Shown here piece by piece: positions 56,322 to 64,000 of a DNA stretch of 64,000 nucleotides. The stretch is taken from the NCBI RefSeq assembly GCF_022810405.1, contig NZ_JALGQE010000001.1, positions 248,001-312,000 on the forward strand, given 5' to 3'. Made by a program: the position numbers and the translations under genes. This DNA is from Rhodococcus sp. ARC_M5 (GTDB lineage Bacteria; Actinomycetota; Actinomycetes; Mycobacteriales; Mycobacteriaceae). Within the stretch, counting starts at the first letter, position 1. Each line of letters starts with the position of its first letter. Under the pieces are notes generated by a model. The model was not told where the DNA came from and did no database searches. It was given only the letters and a program-made list of their open reading frames with translations.

Positions 56322-58322
56322 ATGGCGAACTACATCGTGACCGGCGGTACCGGGTTTCTCGGGAAGAACATCCTGCCCAGGCTGTTGGAACGTGATGCAC
56401 TCGCCGCGGTCCACGTGCTGGTGCGTCCGGAGTCGGTGGCCCGCCTCGAACGACTGGCACAGCACCTCGACGGCGGAGACCGAATCCACCCGCTGGTAGG
56501 CGACCTCACCGAGCCGGAGCTCGGACTCCGAGACGTGCCTACCGATATCGACCACATCCTCCACCTCGGAGCCGTCTACGACCTGACCGCAGGCGACGAG
56601 CAGACCCCGACCAACGTGGCCGGGACTGCCGCGGTAATCGACCTCGCCGAGAAGACCGGGGCCCGCCTGCACCACATCTCGTCGATCGCCGTTGCCGGAG
56701 ACTACCGAGGAACGTTCTCCGAGAACGACTTCGATCTCGGGCAAGGCTTTCCGACGGCTTACCATCGCACCAAGTTCGAGTCGGAGAAATTGGTCCGCGA
56801 CAGCACCGCGGACTGGCGGGTCTACCGGCCTGCTGCGATCATCGGGCACTCGGAGACCGGAGCCATCGACAAGATCGACGGCCCCTACTACTTCTTTCCG
56901 TTCTTCGCACAACTGGCCAAGCTGCCCTCCGTGCTACCGATCACGGTGCCGAAGATGGGCAATACCAACCTGGTACCGGTCGACTACGTCGCCGACGCCA
57001 TCGTCGAGCTCGTACATCGAGACACCACTCCCGGCAGCGTGTTCCATCTGGTCAATCCGGCACCTCAGTCGATGGCTGAGGTCTACGCCGCATTCTCGTC
57101 GGCAGCCGGATCTCGCGCGAGAATCATCGACGTGCCAGGGGCACTGGTCGCTCCCGTCGTCTCTCCCAAATCCAGGGCCGTGCGCAAACAGCGCAACGCC
57201 GCCCTCCGCGATGTCGGTGTGCCACCGGTGATGCTCGAACACCTGACTCTGCCCACCGTGTTCGAGTCGGCATCGACACAGAAAGCGTTGCAGGGCAGCT
57301 CGATCACGCCACCACCACTGCGAACGTACGCCGATCGCGTGTGGACGTACTGGCGGGAGAACTTCGACCCCAAGCGCAACCGCCGAAACGACCCACGCGG
57401 GCCGCTGTTCGGCCGTCACATCGTCATCACCGGTGGCTCGTCCGGAATCGGCCGAGCCAGCGCCGAGGCGGCTGCCCGCAAGGGCGCGGTGGTCATACTG
57501 CTCGCGCGCGGTCAGGACCAACTCGACGAGGTGGTCGAGCACATCCGCGAATCGGGTGGCACCGCCCACGGATACTCGTGCGACGTCACCGACACCGAAT
57601 CGGTTGACCAGACCGTGAAAACCGTTCTGAGCGAACACGATCACGTCGACATGCTGGTCAACAGCGCCGGCCGATCCATCCGGCGCTCACTCTATCGATC
57701 CACCGATCGACTGCACGACTACGAGCGCACGATGGCCGTCAACTACTTCGGGGCCATTCGACTGGTGCTGGCACTGTTGCCACACATGCGCGAACGGAGC
57801 TTCGGACACGTCGTCAACATCTCCAGCGCTGCCGTCCTGGGACACCCTCCTCGATTCTCGGCCTACGTGGCCAGCAAGGCCGCGCTCGACGGCTTCACCG
57901 ATGTTGCTGCCGCAGAGACACTCTCGGACGGAATCACGTACACGACGATCCACATGCCCCTGGTGGACACACCGATGATCACCCCGACGGGCGACAAGAA
58001 CGTCGGCCCCGTGTTCTCACCGGAGAAGGCTGCCGCCATCGTGATCAGGGCACTGAGCGACAAGCCCAAACGCATCGACACACCGCTGGGAACACTCGGG
58101 CAATTCGGAGCCATCTTCGCCCCCAAGGGCAAAGACCGCACGATGCACCAGCACTACCGTACGTTCGCCGAATCCGCTGCCGCCAAGGGCGAGGTGGCAA
58201 TACCGATCGAGGACGGGAAAGTGCCGTACCGAGTGCGACCGTACGACCCGAAAGCTCCGAGCGCACGCATCGGCAAAGTGATCCGACGCGTCGGCAGATT
58301 GGTACCCGGCACCAGTTGGTGA
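56322..58322 (+). CDS. Two-domain acyl reductase (Acr1-like, NAD-binding_4 + SDR)
   Basis: A fused protein of 666 residues resembling M. tuberculosis AcrA1 (Rv3391), a fatty acyl-CoA reductase. The N-terminal extended-SDR domain (about 1-330) starts YIVTGGTGFLGKNILPRLL and has YHRTKFESEK with the Y-x3-K pair. The C-terminal classical SDR domain (about 360-600) has VITGGSSGIGRASAE, NSAGRS, and YVASKAALDGF. The N-terminal domain probably reduces the acyl thioester and the C-terminal domain the aldehyde; wax-ester or lipid synthesis is plausible. It follows the MMPL gene by 34 bp on the same strand, so the two may handle the same lipid. Confidence 0.88.
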   Translation: MANYIVTGGTGFLGKNILPRLLERDALAAVHVLVRPESVARLERLAQHLDGGDRIHPLVGDLTEPELGLRDVPTDIDHILHLGAVYDLTAGDEQTPTNVAGTAAVIDLAEKTGARLHHISSIAVAGDYRGTFSENDFDLGQGFPTAYHRTKFESEKLVRDSTADWRVYRPAAIIGHSETGAIDKIDGPYYFFPFFAQLAKLPSVLPITVPKMGNTNLVPVDYVADAIVELVHRDTTPGSVFHLVNPAPQSMAEVYAAFSSAAGSRARIIDVPGALVAPVVSPKSRAVRKQRNAALRDVGVPPVMLEHLTLPTVFESASTQKALQGSSITPPPLRTYADRVWTYWRENFDPKRNRRNDPRGPLFGRHIVITGGSSGIGRASAEAAARKGAVVILLARGQDQLDEVVEHIRESGGTAHGYSCDVTDTESVDQTVKTVLSEHDHVDMLVNSAGRSIRRSLYRSTDRLHDYERTMAVNYFGAIRLVLALLPHMRERSFGHVVNISSAAVLGHPPRFSAYVASKAALDGFTDVAAAETLSDGITYTTIHMPLVDTPMITPTGDKNVGPVFSPEKAAAIVIRALSDKPKRIDTPLGTLGQFGAIFAPKGKDRTMHQHYRTFAESAAAKGEVAIPIEDGKVPYRVRPYDPKAPSARIGKVIRRVGRLVPGTSW

Positions 58323-58679
58323 CGAGTCAGTCCCAGGTACCGCCAGTGTCCACAATTTCCATTTGCGATCGCGGTCCCGTGTGTGGTCGCACAGAGTGGA
58401 CACTCACGGTGGTGGCTACTACGCAGAATCCTCGCCGCTCACGCAGACGCGGATCCAGAACATGCTCGTCATGCCAGGCGTCTGCGCGAAGCGGCGGTGG
58501 TACGACGCGTCAGACAGGGTCGATCGGTGCTGCACGTACGCACTCCCCTCGGGGCGAGTTGGTCGGGCCGATTCGATAGATCCTCCTACGACACGCTGTT
58601 GTTCGGTGATGCAGCGCGCTGACATCGCATCACTCAATGAAGAGGGGGTCAGTCTGGGTGATGTTCCGTTACGGGTCCG
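58323..58679. other. 357-bp stretch without a supported gene
   Basis: No open frame here has a credible start plus family-like residues. An AGAGGGGG run at 58641 and AT-richer bases near 58620-58640 may belong to the leader of the following methyltransferase gene. I see no hairpin or RNA gene. Confidence 0.4.
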
Positions 58680-59300
58680 GTGTCTGAGAAGCTGTCTCGC
58701 GTGATCGCAGAGAAGCTGCCGTTGTTCGTGACCGACCGTTCGATCGCTGCTGTTCTGGCGACAGCATTCACCGGCTTCATGTGGTCGGAATACAAGATGG
58801 GGATGCGGAAACCGCGGACCGGCTCTTCGAACCGAGACAATGGTTCCGGTCGCGCCGTCGGCCGCGGCCTTGCGCTCTCGTATGGCGGAGGCCTTCTTCT
58901 CAGCGTGATCTCGCCGGCCACTGTCTGCACCCGCCACCGACGAGCCGTCTTTGTTACAGGATTGGCCACCGCAATCCTCGGGCAGGCACTTCGGATCTCG
59001 GCAGCTCGCACACTCGGAGAGTCCTTCACGTTCGTGGTCCACACGCACCCTGAGCAACTCGTGGTTCGGACGGGCCCGTATCGGTTCATTCGCCACCCGT
59101 CGTATGCCGGCGCACTGATCTGTGCGCTCGGCTTCTGTGTTGCGTACGGGAACTGGCTTTCTCCCGTCATGGTGACCTTTCTGGCCGGGGGATATGTGCG
59201 CAGAATCCCATCGGAGGAGACGGCCATGCTCGAGGGATTGGGAGACGCATACGGCGAGTACATGACACGCTCGAAACGATTGGTGCCCTTCGTCTTCTAG
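58680..59300 (+). CDS. Isoprenylcysteine carboxyl methyltransferase (ICMT)-family membrane protein
   Basis: A membrane protein of 206 residues with about four to five hydrophobic segments. The C-terminal RTGPYRFIRHPSYAG and EETAMLEGLGDAYGEYM plus RSKRLVPFV segments are the SAM/substrate signature of the ICMT/PEMT superfamily. Bacterial members methylate small hydrophobic molecules or lipids; the substrate is unknown. The start GTG 58680 has no clear SD, so a downstream start near residue 38 is possible. Confidence 0.82.
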   Translation: MSEKLSRVIAEKLPLFVTDRSIAAVLATAFTGFMWSEYKMGMRKPRTGSSNRDNGSGRAVGRGLALSYGGGLLLSVISPATVCTRHRRAVFVTGLATAILGQALRISAARTLGESFTFVVHTHPEQLVVRTGPYRFIRHPSYAGALICALGFCVAYGNWLSPVMVTFLAGGYVRRIPSEETAMLEGLGDAYGEYMTRSKRLVPFVF

Positions 59301-59337
59301 CTGTTCGAGATCAGCACAAGCTGGTGAACGGCGAGAC

Positions 59338-59847
59338 TTACCGCAACAGAGCCTTTGCCCACACTCGCAGAAATCCCTGACTCAGGTACGCCAGTGAACC
59401 GATTGCCAGTATCCATTTGACGGTGCTGACCACGGTGGTGGCACGGACGAGGGTGTCGGTGATCTGATCGCGGTTGTCGACCAGTATCAGTCCGACGATG
59501 TTCTCGATGTAATCACCGGCAGCGGAGGCCACGGGCGCAACCGCCAATGCCGTCGTCGCCGCGGGGCTCAGTGACGTCTTCGCCGCCAGGCTGCGTCCGC
59601 CGGCCCTGAGTGCGATGGCGTAGATCGCCGGATGCACGAAGTCGGGCAGATAGTGGCTGCGGAACCGGGCGATTTCGGTCTCGTCCATACTGGCCAGGAT
59701 CTGCCGGTAACGCTGGGCGGACCACGCCGTCTGCACGGCAAGCACTTTGGGAGCTGCGGGGCCGAGGAGTCGGGCGATATTGGCCTGGGATACGACGAAC
59801 AACGCCGACCAGCCCAGCATTCTGCGATCGAGCGAACCGAGAGTCAT
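59338..59847 (-). CDS. Conserved-looking membrane protein of unknown function
   Basis: A 169-residue protein with three to four hydrophobic segments: one near residues 10-30, one around 80-115 and one at about 140-160. The central part SAQRYRQILASMDETEIARF suggests a cytoplasmic helix. The segment AGDYIENIVGLILVDNRDQI carries two acidic residues next to a membrane helix. I do not recognise the family. It lies directly downstream of the hydrolase gene (11-bp gap), so the pair is probably cotranscribed. Confidence 0.65.
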   Translation of the reverse strand: MTLGSLDRRMLGWSALFVVSQANIARLLGPAAPKVLAVQTAWSAQRYRQILASMDETEIARFRSHYLPDFVHPAIYAIALRAGGRSLAAKTSLSPAATTALAVAPVASAAGDYIENIVGLILVDNRDQITDTLVRATTVVSTVKWILAIGSLAYLSQGFLRVWAKALLR

Positions 59848-59858
59848 GCTTGCAGACC

Positions 59859-60617
59859 CTAATGCGTCAGGAACGGGAGAACGGCGGCCTCGAACGCCGA
59901 GTATCCGTCGCGATGGATGCTGTGTCCGGTGCGAAACGCTTCGACACGGCAGGTCGGAATCTCGGCGACCATCGCGTCGAGCCGAATCGGATCGACCATG
60001 CCGCCGGGACCTCCGCGAAGCACCAGCGTCGGAGCAGTGATGTCGGCCAACGACGCCCACCACTGCGAATTCGGCCGACGGAACTGCTCGAGCGCGGTGG
60101 TGGTCATCGAGCGATCGAAGGCGAGTACCGCGCGGGGATGCAGAACGACGCTGGTCGCTGCGTGCCAGAGTTCGGTGACCGACGGCATCTTGCCGGTCAG
60201 TGTCGGCGGTGCGTCCCCAGGCCGAATCGGTATCGGGAGCTCTTCGAGGACCAGACGGCGGACGAGCTGCGGGCGACGTTGTGCGACGAGCGAGACGGCG
60301 TATCCGCCGAGGGAATGGCCGACGAGATCGACTTCGGTGAGCCCGAGGTGGTCGAGCAGGGCCAGCAGGTCCGCGCCGAAAGAGTCGAACTCGTACGTCG
60401 ACGTGTGCGCGCTCTTGCCGTGCCCGCGCAGATCGACGGTGATCACCCGGCGGCCGTGCGTGGTCAATGCACGGTTGAACCGATCCCAGGTTGTGCTGTC
60501 ACCGCCCATGCCGTGCACCAGCATCACCGGTGCCGAATTCGAGTTCGCATGCCCCTGCGGGGTGAACGAGCGATACGCGATATCGACGCCATCGAGGTCG
60601 ACCGTCTCCGACATCAT
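59859..60617 (-). CDS. Alpha/beta hydrolase
   Basis: A hydrolase of 252 residues. The oxyanion-hole HGMGGDSTTWD, the nucleophile elbow VGHSLGGYAV, the acid in PTLVLRGGPGGMVD and the histidine of FRTGHSIHRDGY make a complete catalytic triad. The small cap domain suggests an esterase, lactonase or C-C hydrolase. Three ATGs lie together (60623, 60617, 60614); 60617 gives the best distance from GAGGG. It lies 28 bp after imuB, so it might be carried on the SOS transcript. Confidence 0.85.
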   Translation of the reverse strand: MMSETVDLDGVDIAYRSFTPQGHANSNSAPVMLVHGMGGDSTTWDRFNRALTTHGRRVITVDLRGHGKSAHTSTYEFDSFGADLLALLDHLGLTEVDLVGHSLGGYAVSLVAQRRPQLVRRLVLEELPIPIRPGDAPPTLTGKMPSVTELWHAATSVVLHPRAVLAFDRSMTTTALEQFRRPNSQWWASLADITAPTLVLRGGPGGMVDPIRLDAMVAEIPTCRVEAFRTGHSIHRDGYSAFEAAVLPFLTH

Positions 60618-60645
60618 CTGCATTCCCTCGAATGTAGCGGTGCCG

Positions 60646-62220
60646 CTATTCGTAGATTCCTTCCACCCGCCACCGACCCTCGTCGAAGACCAGCAGCAAG
60701 GCCCTTTCGTCGTCGAGCACCACCTGGGCTCGCGCCGTCGGACCCGTCGACGCGTGGCCGCTGTCCCACCATCGCTCGTCCACCGGCCACGGTCCGGCCA
60801 GACCCGTCAGTTCCCATTCCTTGGTGCCCCAGCGCAATCGCGACGGCGGCGTATCGAACACACCACGATCGGTGACGCCGATTCCGGTTCCCGCCCGATT
60901 CATCAGCGTCACCGTCGGACGGGTCTCGATCACTGCCGCCGGAGCAGGCTCGGGTAGCCGTCCCGGCCAGGGATCCGACGGATCGGACATCGGCACCAGT
61001 TCGTCGCCGAGCGGACGCAGCGTGATCCGCTCGGCCGGCCCGCGGCCACCACTGAGCACACCGCCCAGCACCGATTCGCCGCCGAGCAGACCCTGCACCC
61101 GCACCAACGCCCGCCGCGCCCTCTCGTCCTCGTCCCCGACACTGCCCCACAAACCCAGCTGCAGCTCACCGGCCGCCACCACCTCGATCGGTTCGAGTCG
61201 CAGGACGGTGATCGCGGACGTCGGCTTGTTCTCGCTGCGCCCGGTGATCCAGCCGTCGAGTTGCCACCGCACTCGGTCGGCTGTTCCCTCCGGTGTCAAC
61301 GGCTCCGCGCACCGCCAGATCCGCGACAGATTCTCGCCGTTACCGGTACTGGCATGCACCAGCAGACGAGTGCACGCGACGGCAGCCGCAGCGAGCTTGG
61401 TGTGCAGCTGCTCGGCCAGGCCGCGCCCGGCGAACGCAGCTGCGTCGACCCGATCGATCGGCGGATCGCACAGGTACTCCACATCCAGGTCCGGCGGTAG
61501 AGCTCTGGCCGACGGCGGGCGTTCGGGCTCACCTCGGGCACTGCGGTGCGCCAACACGGCATCGGTACCGAAGCGCGACGCCACATCCCCCGGGGACAGT
61601 GCAGCGAAGTCGCCGATGGTTCGTAAACCCAAGCGTCGCAACAGATCCACCAGCTCACCGCGATCGGCAGCGGACATGCTCGGTTCCGCCGAGAGTTCTG
61701 CCACCGGCAACGGCGCGAGAAAGCCTGCACCCCCGCCCCGCGGCACCACCTGCGCATACCGCGCGGCGACGACCGCGGTGGACAGCTCGTCGGCGATACC
61801 GATCTGACATTCCACACCGGCAGCCGACGCTTCGTCGATCAACCGTTCCGCAGCCCGATGCTCGGTACCGAAATACCGTCCGACGCCGCGGGCAGAGAGA
61901 ACCAACAGGCCCGGTCGCAGCACTTCCACTCCCGGCGCGATGGCGGCGACGGCCGAGACCACGGGCTCGAACAGTCGCGCATCACGATCGGTATCGGCGA
62001 GAGCGACATGCACATCCGGGCACCGCGCCTGCGCTTCCCGCCTGCGCAGGCCGCGCTTGATACCCGACGCCCGTGCCGTCGCCGAGCAGGCAACGACCCG
62101 ATTGGCCGAGGTGACGACCACCGGATGCGTCGCAGGCAGATCGGCCTGAGCCGCTGCTGCAACAGCAGGCCAATCGGGACACCACAGCGCGAGAACACGG
62201 CTGGAGCGGTCGATGCTCAT
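60646..62220 (-). CDS. imuB: ImuB, Y-family polymerase-like mutasome subunit
   Basis: A 524-residue Y-family-like protein that lacks polymerase activity and links DnaE2 to the sliding clamp in damage tolerance. The N-terminus [17 protein letters not shown] stands where active polymerases have the DMDAFF catalytic motif; the acidic triad is incomplete, as in known ImuB proteins. The QLGLWG motif near residue 360 corresponds to the mycobacterial beta-clamp-binding QLPLWG. Its ATG overlaps the imuA' stop (ATGA). The gene order imuA'-imuB matches Rv3395c-Rv3394c. Confidence 0.93.
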   Translation of the reverse strand: MSIDRSSRVLALWCPDWPAVAAAAQADLPATHPVVVTSANRVVACSATARASGIKRGLRRREAQARCPDVHVALADTDRDARLFEPVVSAVAAIAPGVEVLRPGLLVLSARGVGRYFGTEHRAAERLIDEASAAGVECQIGIADELSTAVVAARYAQVVPRGGGAGFLAPLPVAELSAEPSMSAADRGELVDLLRRLGLRTIGDFAALSPGDVASRFGTDAVLAHRSARGEPERPPSARALPPDLDVEYLCDPPIDRVDAAAFAGRGLAEQLHTKLAAAAVACTRLLVHASTGNGENLSRIWRCAEPLTPEGTADRVRWQLDGWITGRSENKPTSAITVLRLEPIEVVAAGELQLGLWGSVGDEDERARRALVRVQGLLGGESVLGGVLSGGRGPAERITLRPLGDELVPMSDPSDPWPGRLPEPAPAAVIETRPTVTLMNRAGTGIGVTDRGVFDTPPSRLRWGTKEWELTGLAGPWPVDERWWDSGHASTGPTARAQVVLDDERALLLVFDEGRWRVEGIYE

Positions 62221-63029
62221 GTCGAGACCGCGATCGACAATGGATTCTGCTCGCGCTCCTCGGCATGCCACTCGATGCGGCCGTTCTCCGAACGGAGGTC
62301 GAGTCGAACGGTGCGGGGCCGCATCGCCTTGCCGCGGGCGCACACCGACAATCGGACGCCGCGCAGTCGGCCGCGGCCGAGCTCTCGGCCCGTGCCGAGG
62401 CCGTCGTATCCGTGCACCGATGCGTCCAGTCGTAGCTCTGCCCCGTCCCAGTGCCCGTCGGTCACCAGCAGCGTCGAACCCTTGCTACGCGCTCTGGCCA
62501 CCACCGCCCTGGCCCGAGTGGGCGATACCGACAGGCCGCCGAGACCGAGTACCACGAGGTCGACACCGTCGAGCAGAATGGCCGCCACTTCCACCGGGTC
62601 GGGACCGGGATCGGGAATCAGGGCCAGCTTGCTCAACTGTGCGCCCATCTCCACCGCGGCCAGAATCCCGAAACGAGGTTGCCCGATGACGGCGACATGC
62701 CCACCGGCACCGGTCACCGCAGCCACCAATCCGATCAGGAGCGAGCCTGCACCGGACACCGAGGCCACCGTTCCACGCACCAGGCCGCCGTGCGGTAGCA
62801 CCTCGATCAGCGCAGTCGGCACCGGAAGAACGGGCCGTTGACGGGTGGGACGCTGCGTCGACGGTTCCGGGTGCACGGGCTCGACGGAGTCCGAATTCTC
62901 GATGCGCACCGACGCCGTTTCGCCCCGGGAAGGTACGGCAGCCATCCGGCTACGTAGCAACGCCACGCGCTCCGGCAGCGACAACCCGTCGAGCACATCC
63001 GGCGTGACGGAAGCTCCCGATACAGTCAT
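62217..63029 (-). CDS. imuA': ImuA', RecA-like mutasome accessory protein
   Basis: A 270-residue protein corresponding to mycobacterial ImuA' (Rv3395c), which interacts with ImuB and is required for induced mutagenesis. It has a remote RecA/SulA-like core starting [21 protein letters not shown], without a canonical Walker A. GGGGAG lies at good distance from ATG 63029. Its TGA overlaps the imuB ATG. A LexA box lies about 72 bp upstream. A Pro/Arg-rich segment at about residues 50-80 is unlike the conserved core. Confidence 0.9.
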   Translation of the reverse strand: MTVSGASVTPDVLDGLSLPERVALLRSRMAAVPSRGETASVRIENSDSVEPVHPEPSTQRPTRQRPVLPVPTALIEVLPHGGLVRGTVASVSGAGSLLIGLVAAVTGAGGHVAVIGQPRFGILAAVEMGAQLSKLALIPDPGPDPVEVAAILLDGVDLVVLGLGGLSVSPTRARAVVARARSKGSTLLVTDGHWDGAELRLDASVHGYDGLGTGRELGRGRLRGVRLSVCARGKAMRPRTVRLDLRSENGRIEWHAEEREQNPLSIAVST

Positions 63030-63100
63030 GTCACTCCCCTTCGCGGCGTAGAAAATCGACCCGAAACTTCGGTGTTCGACGAACGCGGGAAGTGGCGTAT

Positions 63101-63116
63101 TCGAACACAATTTCGA
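63101..63116. promoter_or_regulatory. LexA (SOS) box upstream of imuA'-imuB
   Basis: TCGAAC-ACAA-TTTCGA matches TCGAAC-N4-GTTCGA at 11 of 12 fixed positions. It lies 71 bp before the imuA' start and parallels the box at dnaE2, so the three mutasome genes should be coinduced. Confidence 0.85.
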
Positions 63117-63215
63117 TCTGCACTCAGTAAAGCCGCTCGGACGGCAACTCGTCAAGGTGATGCCGAAGCCCCTGGTAGATGCCTCCGTTGCGCGGCTGCA
63201 GGCACGTCTCGCCAT

Positions 63216-63235
63216 CGTCCACTAACCTGTGGACG
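63216..63235 (+). promoter_or_regulatory. -10-like hexamer inside a 7-bp-arm palindrome at the kinase start
   Basis: CGTCCAC (63216-63222) and GTGGACG (63229-63235) flank TAACCT, a good -10 hexamer. The kinase GTG begins at 63235, about 7 bp after the hexamer, which fits a leaderless mRNA. The palindrome around the -10 could bind a repressor. Confidence 0.45.
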
Positions 63236-64000
63236 TGACGGATCAGCAGCGTGTTCGACGGGGCGTCGGGCCCGACTACCTCTTGGCCGGCAGATACCGC
63301 CTTGCCGGCAAGCTGGGAGGTGGAGGCATGGGCGCGGTATGGCTCGCCACCGACACACTTCTGCACCGACAGGTGGCCGTCAAACAGGTCACGTCCACCA
63401 CTCGGTTGACCCCACAGCAGGCCGTGGAAGTACGCAACCGGGCCATGCGCGAGGGTCGTATCGCTGCCCGACTCTCCAGCCCCCACGCCATCGCGATGCA
63501 CGACGTCGCTCTCGTCGACGGCGAACCGTGGTTGGTCATGGAATACCTGTCCTCACGCAGTCTCGCGCAGGCACTCGGCACCACCGATTCGCTACCACCG
63601 TTCGAGGTCGCTCAGATCGGCGCACAGATCGCCGACGCACTGACCGAGGCGCACGAGGCCGGAATCGTGCACCGAGACATCAAGCCGGGCAACATTCTGA
63701 TCGCCGATCGCGGCAAGGATCTGGGCATCGTCAAGATCAGCGATTTCGGTATCTCCCGGGCCAAGGGTGACGTCGAAGAGGCCGATGACAGCGTGATCAC
63801 CGGAACCCCGGCATATTTCGCACCCGAGGTCGCACGCGGACAGGATCCCACCGCGGCCAGCGACGTGTTCTCCCTCGGGGCAACGCTGTACACCGCTATC
63901 GAAGGCAGACCGCCATTCGACATCGATCACGATTCGATCGCACTGTTGCACCGAGTTGCCAAGGGGCAGATCATCGCCCCCACCCGCAGCGGGGATCTCA
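63235..64000 (+). CDS. Serine/threonine protein kinase, N-terminal part (runs off right edge)
   Basis: A Hanks-type kinase; the first 255 residues are in the window and cover almost the whole catalytic domain. The glycine loop is LGGGGMGAVW, the ATP lysine is in VAVKQV, the catalytic loop is HRDIKPGNIL, followed by DFGIS and the activation-segment end GTPAYFAPE. All key residues are present. Any C-terminal transmembrane or sensor domain lies beyond position 64000, so the subfamily cannot be given. The start is GTG 63235; no SD is visible. Confidence 0.93.
   Translation, partial: MTDQQRVRRGVGPDYLLAGRYRLAGKLGGGGMGAVWLATDTLLHRQVAVKQVTSTTRLTPQQAVEVRNRAMREGRIAARLSSPHAIAMHDVALVDGEPWLVMEYLSSRSLAQALGTTDSLPPFEVAQIGAQIADALTEAHEAGIVHRDIKPGNILIADRGKDLGIVKISDFGISRAKGDVEEADDSVITGTPAYFAPEVARGQDPTAASDVFSLGATLYTAIEGRPPFDIDHDSIALLHRVAKGQIIAPTRSGDL

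Overview
The window is a chromosomal segment from a high-GC actinobacterium of the order Corynebacteriales, most likely Rhodococcus or a close relative. The evidence is the dense high-GC coding, frequent GTG/TTG starts and ATGA/GTGA stop-start overlaps, MfpA, a SAM-IV riboswitch, the ImuA'-ImuB-DnaE2 mutasome, DUF3017 and a 13E12-type HNH protein. From memory of the M. tuberculosis map, the conserved genes follow the order of Rv3313c to Rv3395c (add, deoA, cdd, sdhCDAB, dacB1, Rv3335c, trpS, metC, metA, Rv3355c, folD, mfpA, spoU, dnaE2, acrA1, imuB, imuA'). The remaining genes look like lineage-specific insertions in that backbone.

Layout. 1-9.7 kb: the nucleoside-salvage genes add, deoA and cdd are split by a polyamine-type catabolic block. 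The block holds an APC permease, a universal stress protein, a FAD amine oxidoreductase broken by an amber codon, an aminobutyraldehyde-type dehydrogenase, an Lrp regulator and a class III aminotransferase. 9.8-13.4 kb: sdhCDAB, closed by a strong terminator. 13.4-17.6 kb: an acyl-CoA dehydrogenase and a sugar ABC importer. 17.7-20.9 kb: a two-component system flanked by two small exported Asp/Trp-rich proteins that share an operator-like palindrome. 21-31.7 kb: a D,D-carboxypeptidase, YihY, trpS, xth, a YidC paralogue with two small related membrane proteins, a large polytopic membrane protein, a second two-component system and an MFS exporter.

31.9-34.7 kb: metY-metX behind a SAM-IV riboswitch, followed by a 23-codon leader ORF that begins Met-Cys-Cys-Cys and a TAGAC-N6-GTCT site. 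This layered methionine/cysteine leader is the most interesting regulatory structure here. 34.7-38.5 kb: DUF3017, folD, mfpA, a SpoU methyltransferase and an SDR-MerR pair with a MerR-style promoter. 38.5-46.9 kb: accessory region with a secreted protein, gene relics, an HNH protein with a long low-complexity insert, a histidine-kinase-like protein lacking its phosphoacceptor His and ATPase domain, SDR enzymes and an XRE regulator. 46.9-50.7 kb: an iron-siderophore ABC importer behind an IdeR-like box, with one permease interrupted by TAA. 50.7-63 kb: dnaE2 and imuA'-imuB, each with a LexA box, around an MMPL transporter, an Acr1-type acyl reductase and small membrane proteins. The right edge cuts a Ser/Thr protein kinase.

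No rRNA, tRNA, insertion sequence, prophage or CRISPR array was recognised by eye. Starts were chosen from SD motifs, overlaps and remembered family N-termini; no database search was run.
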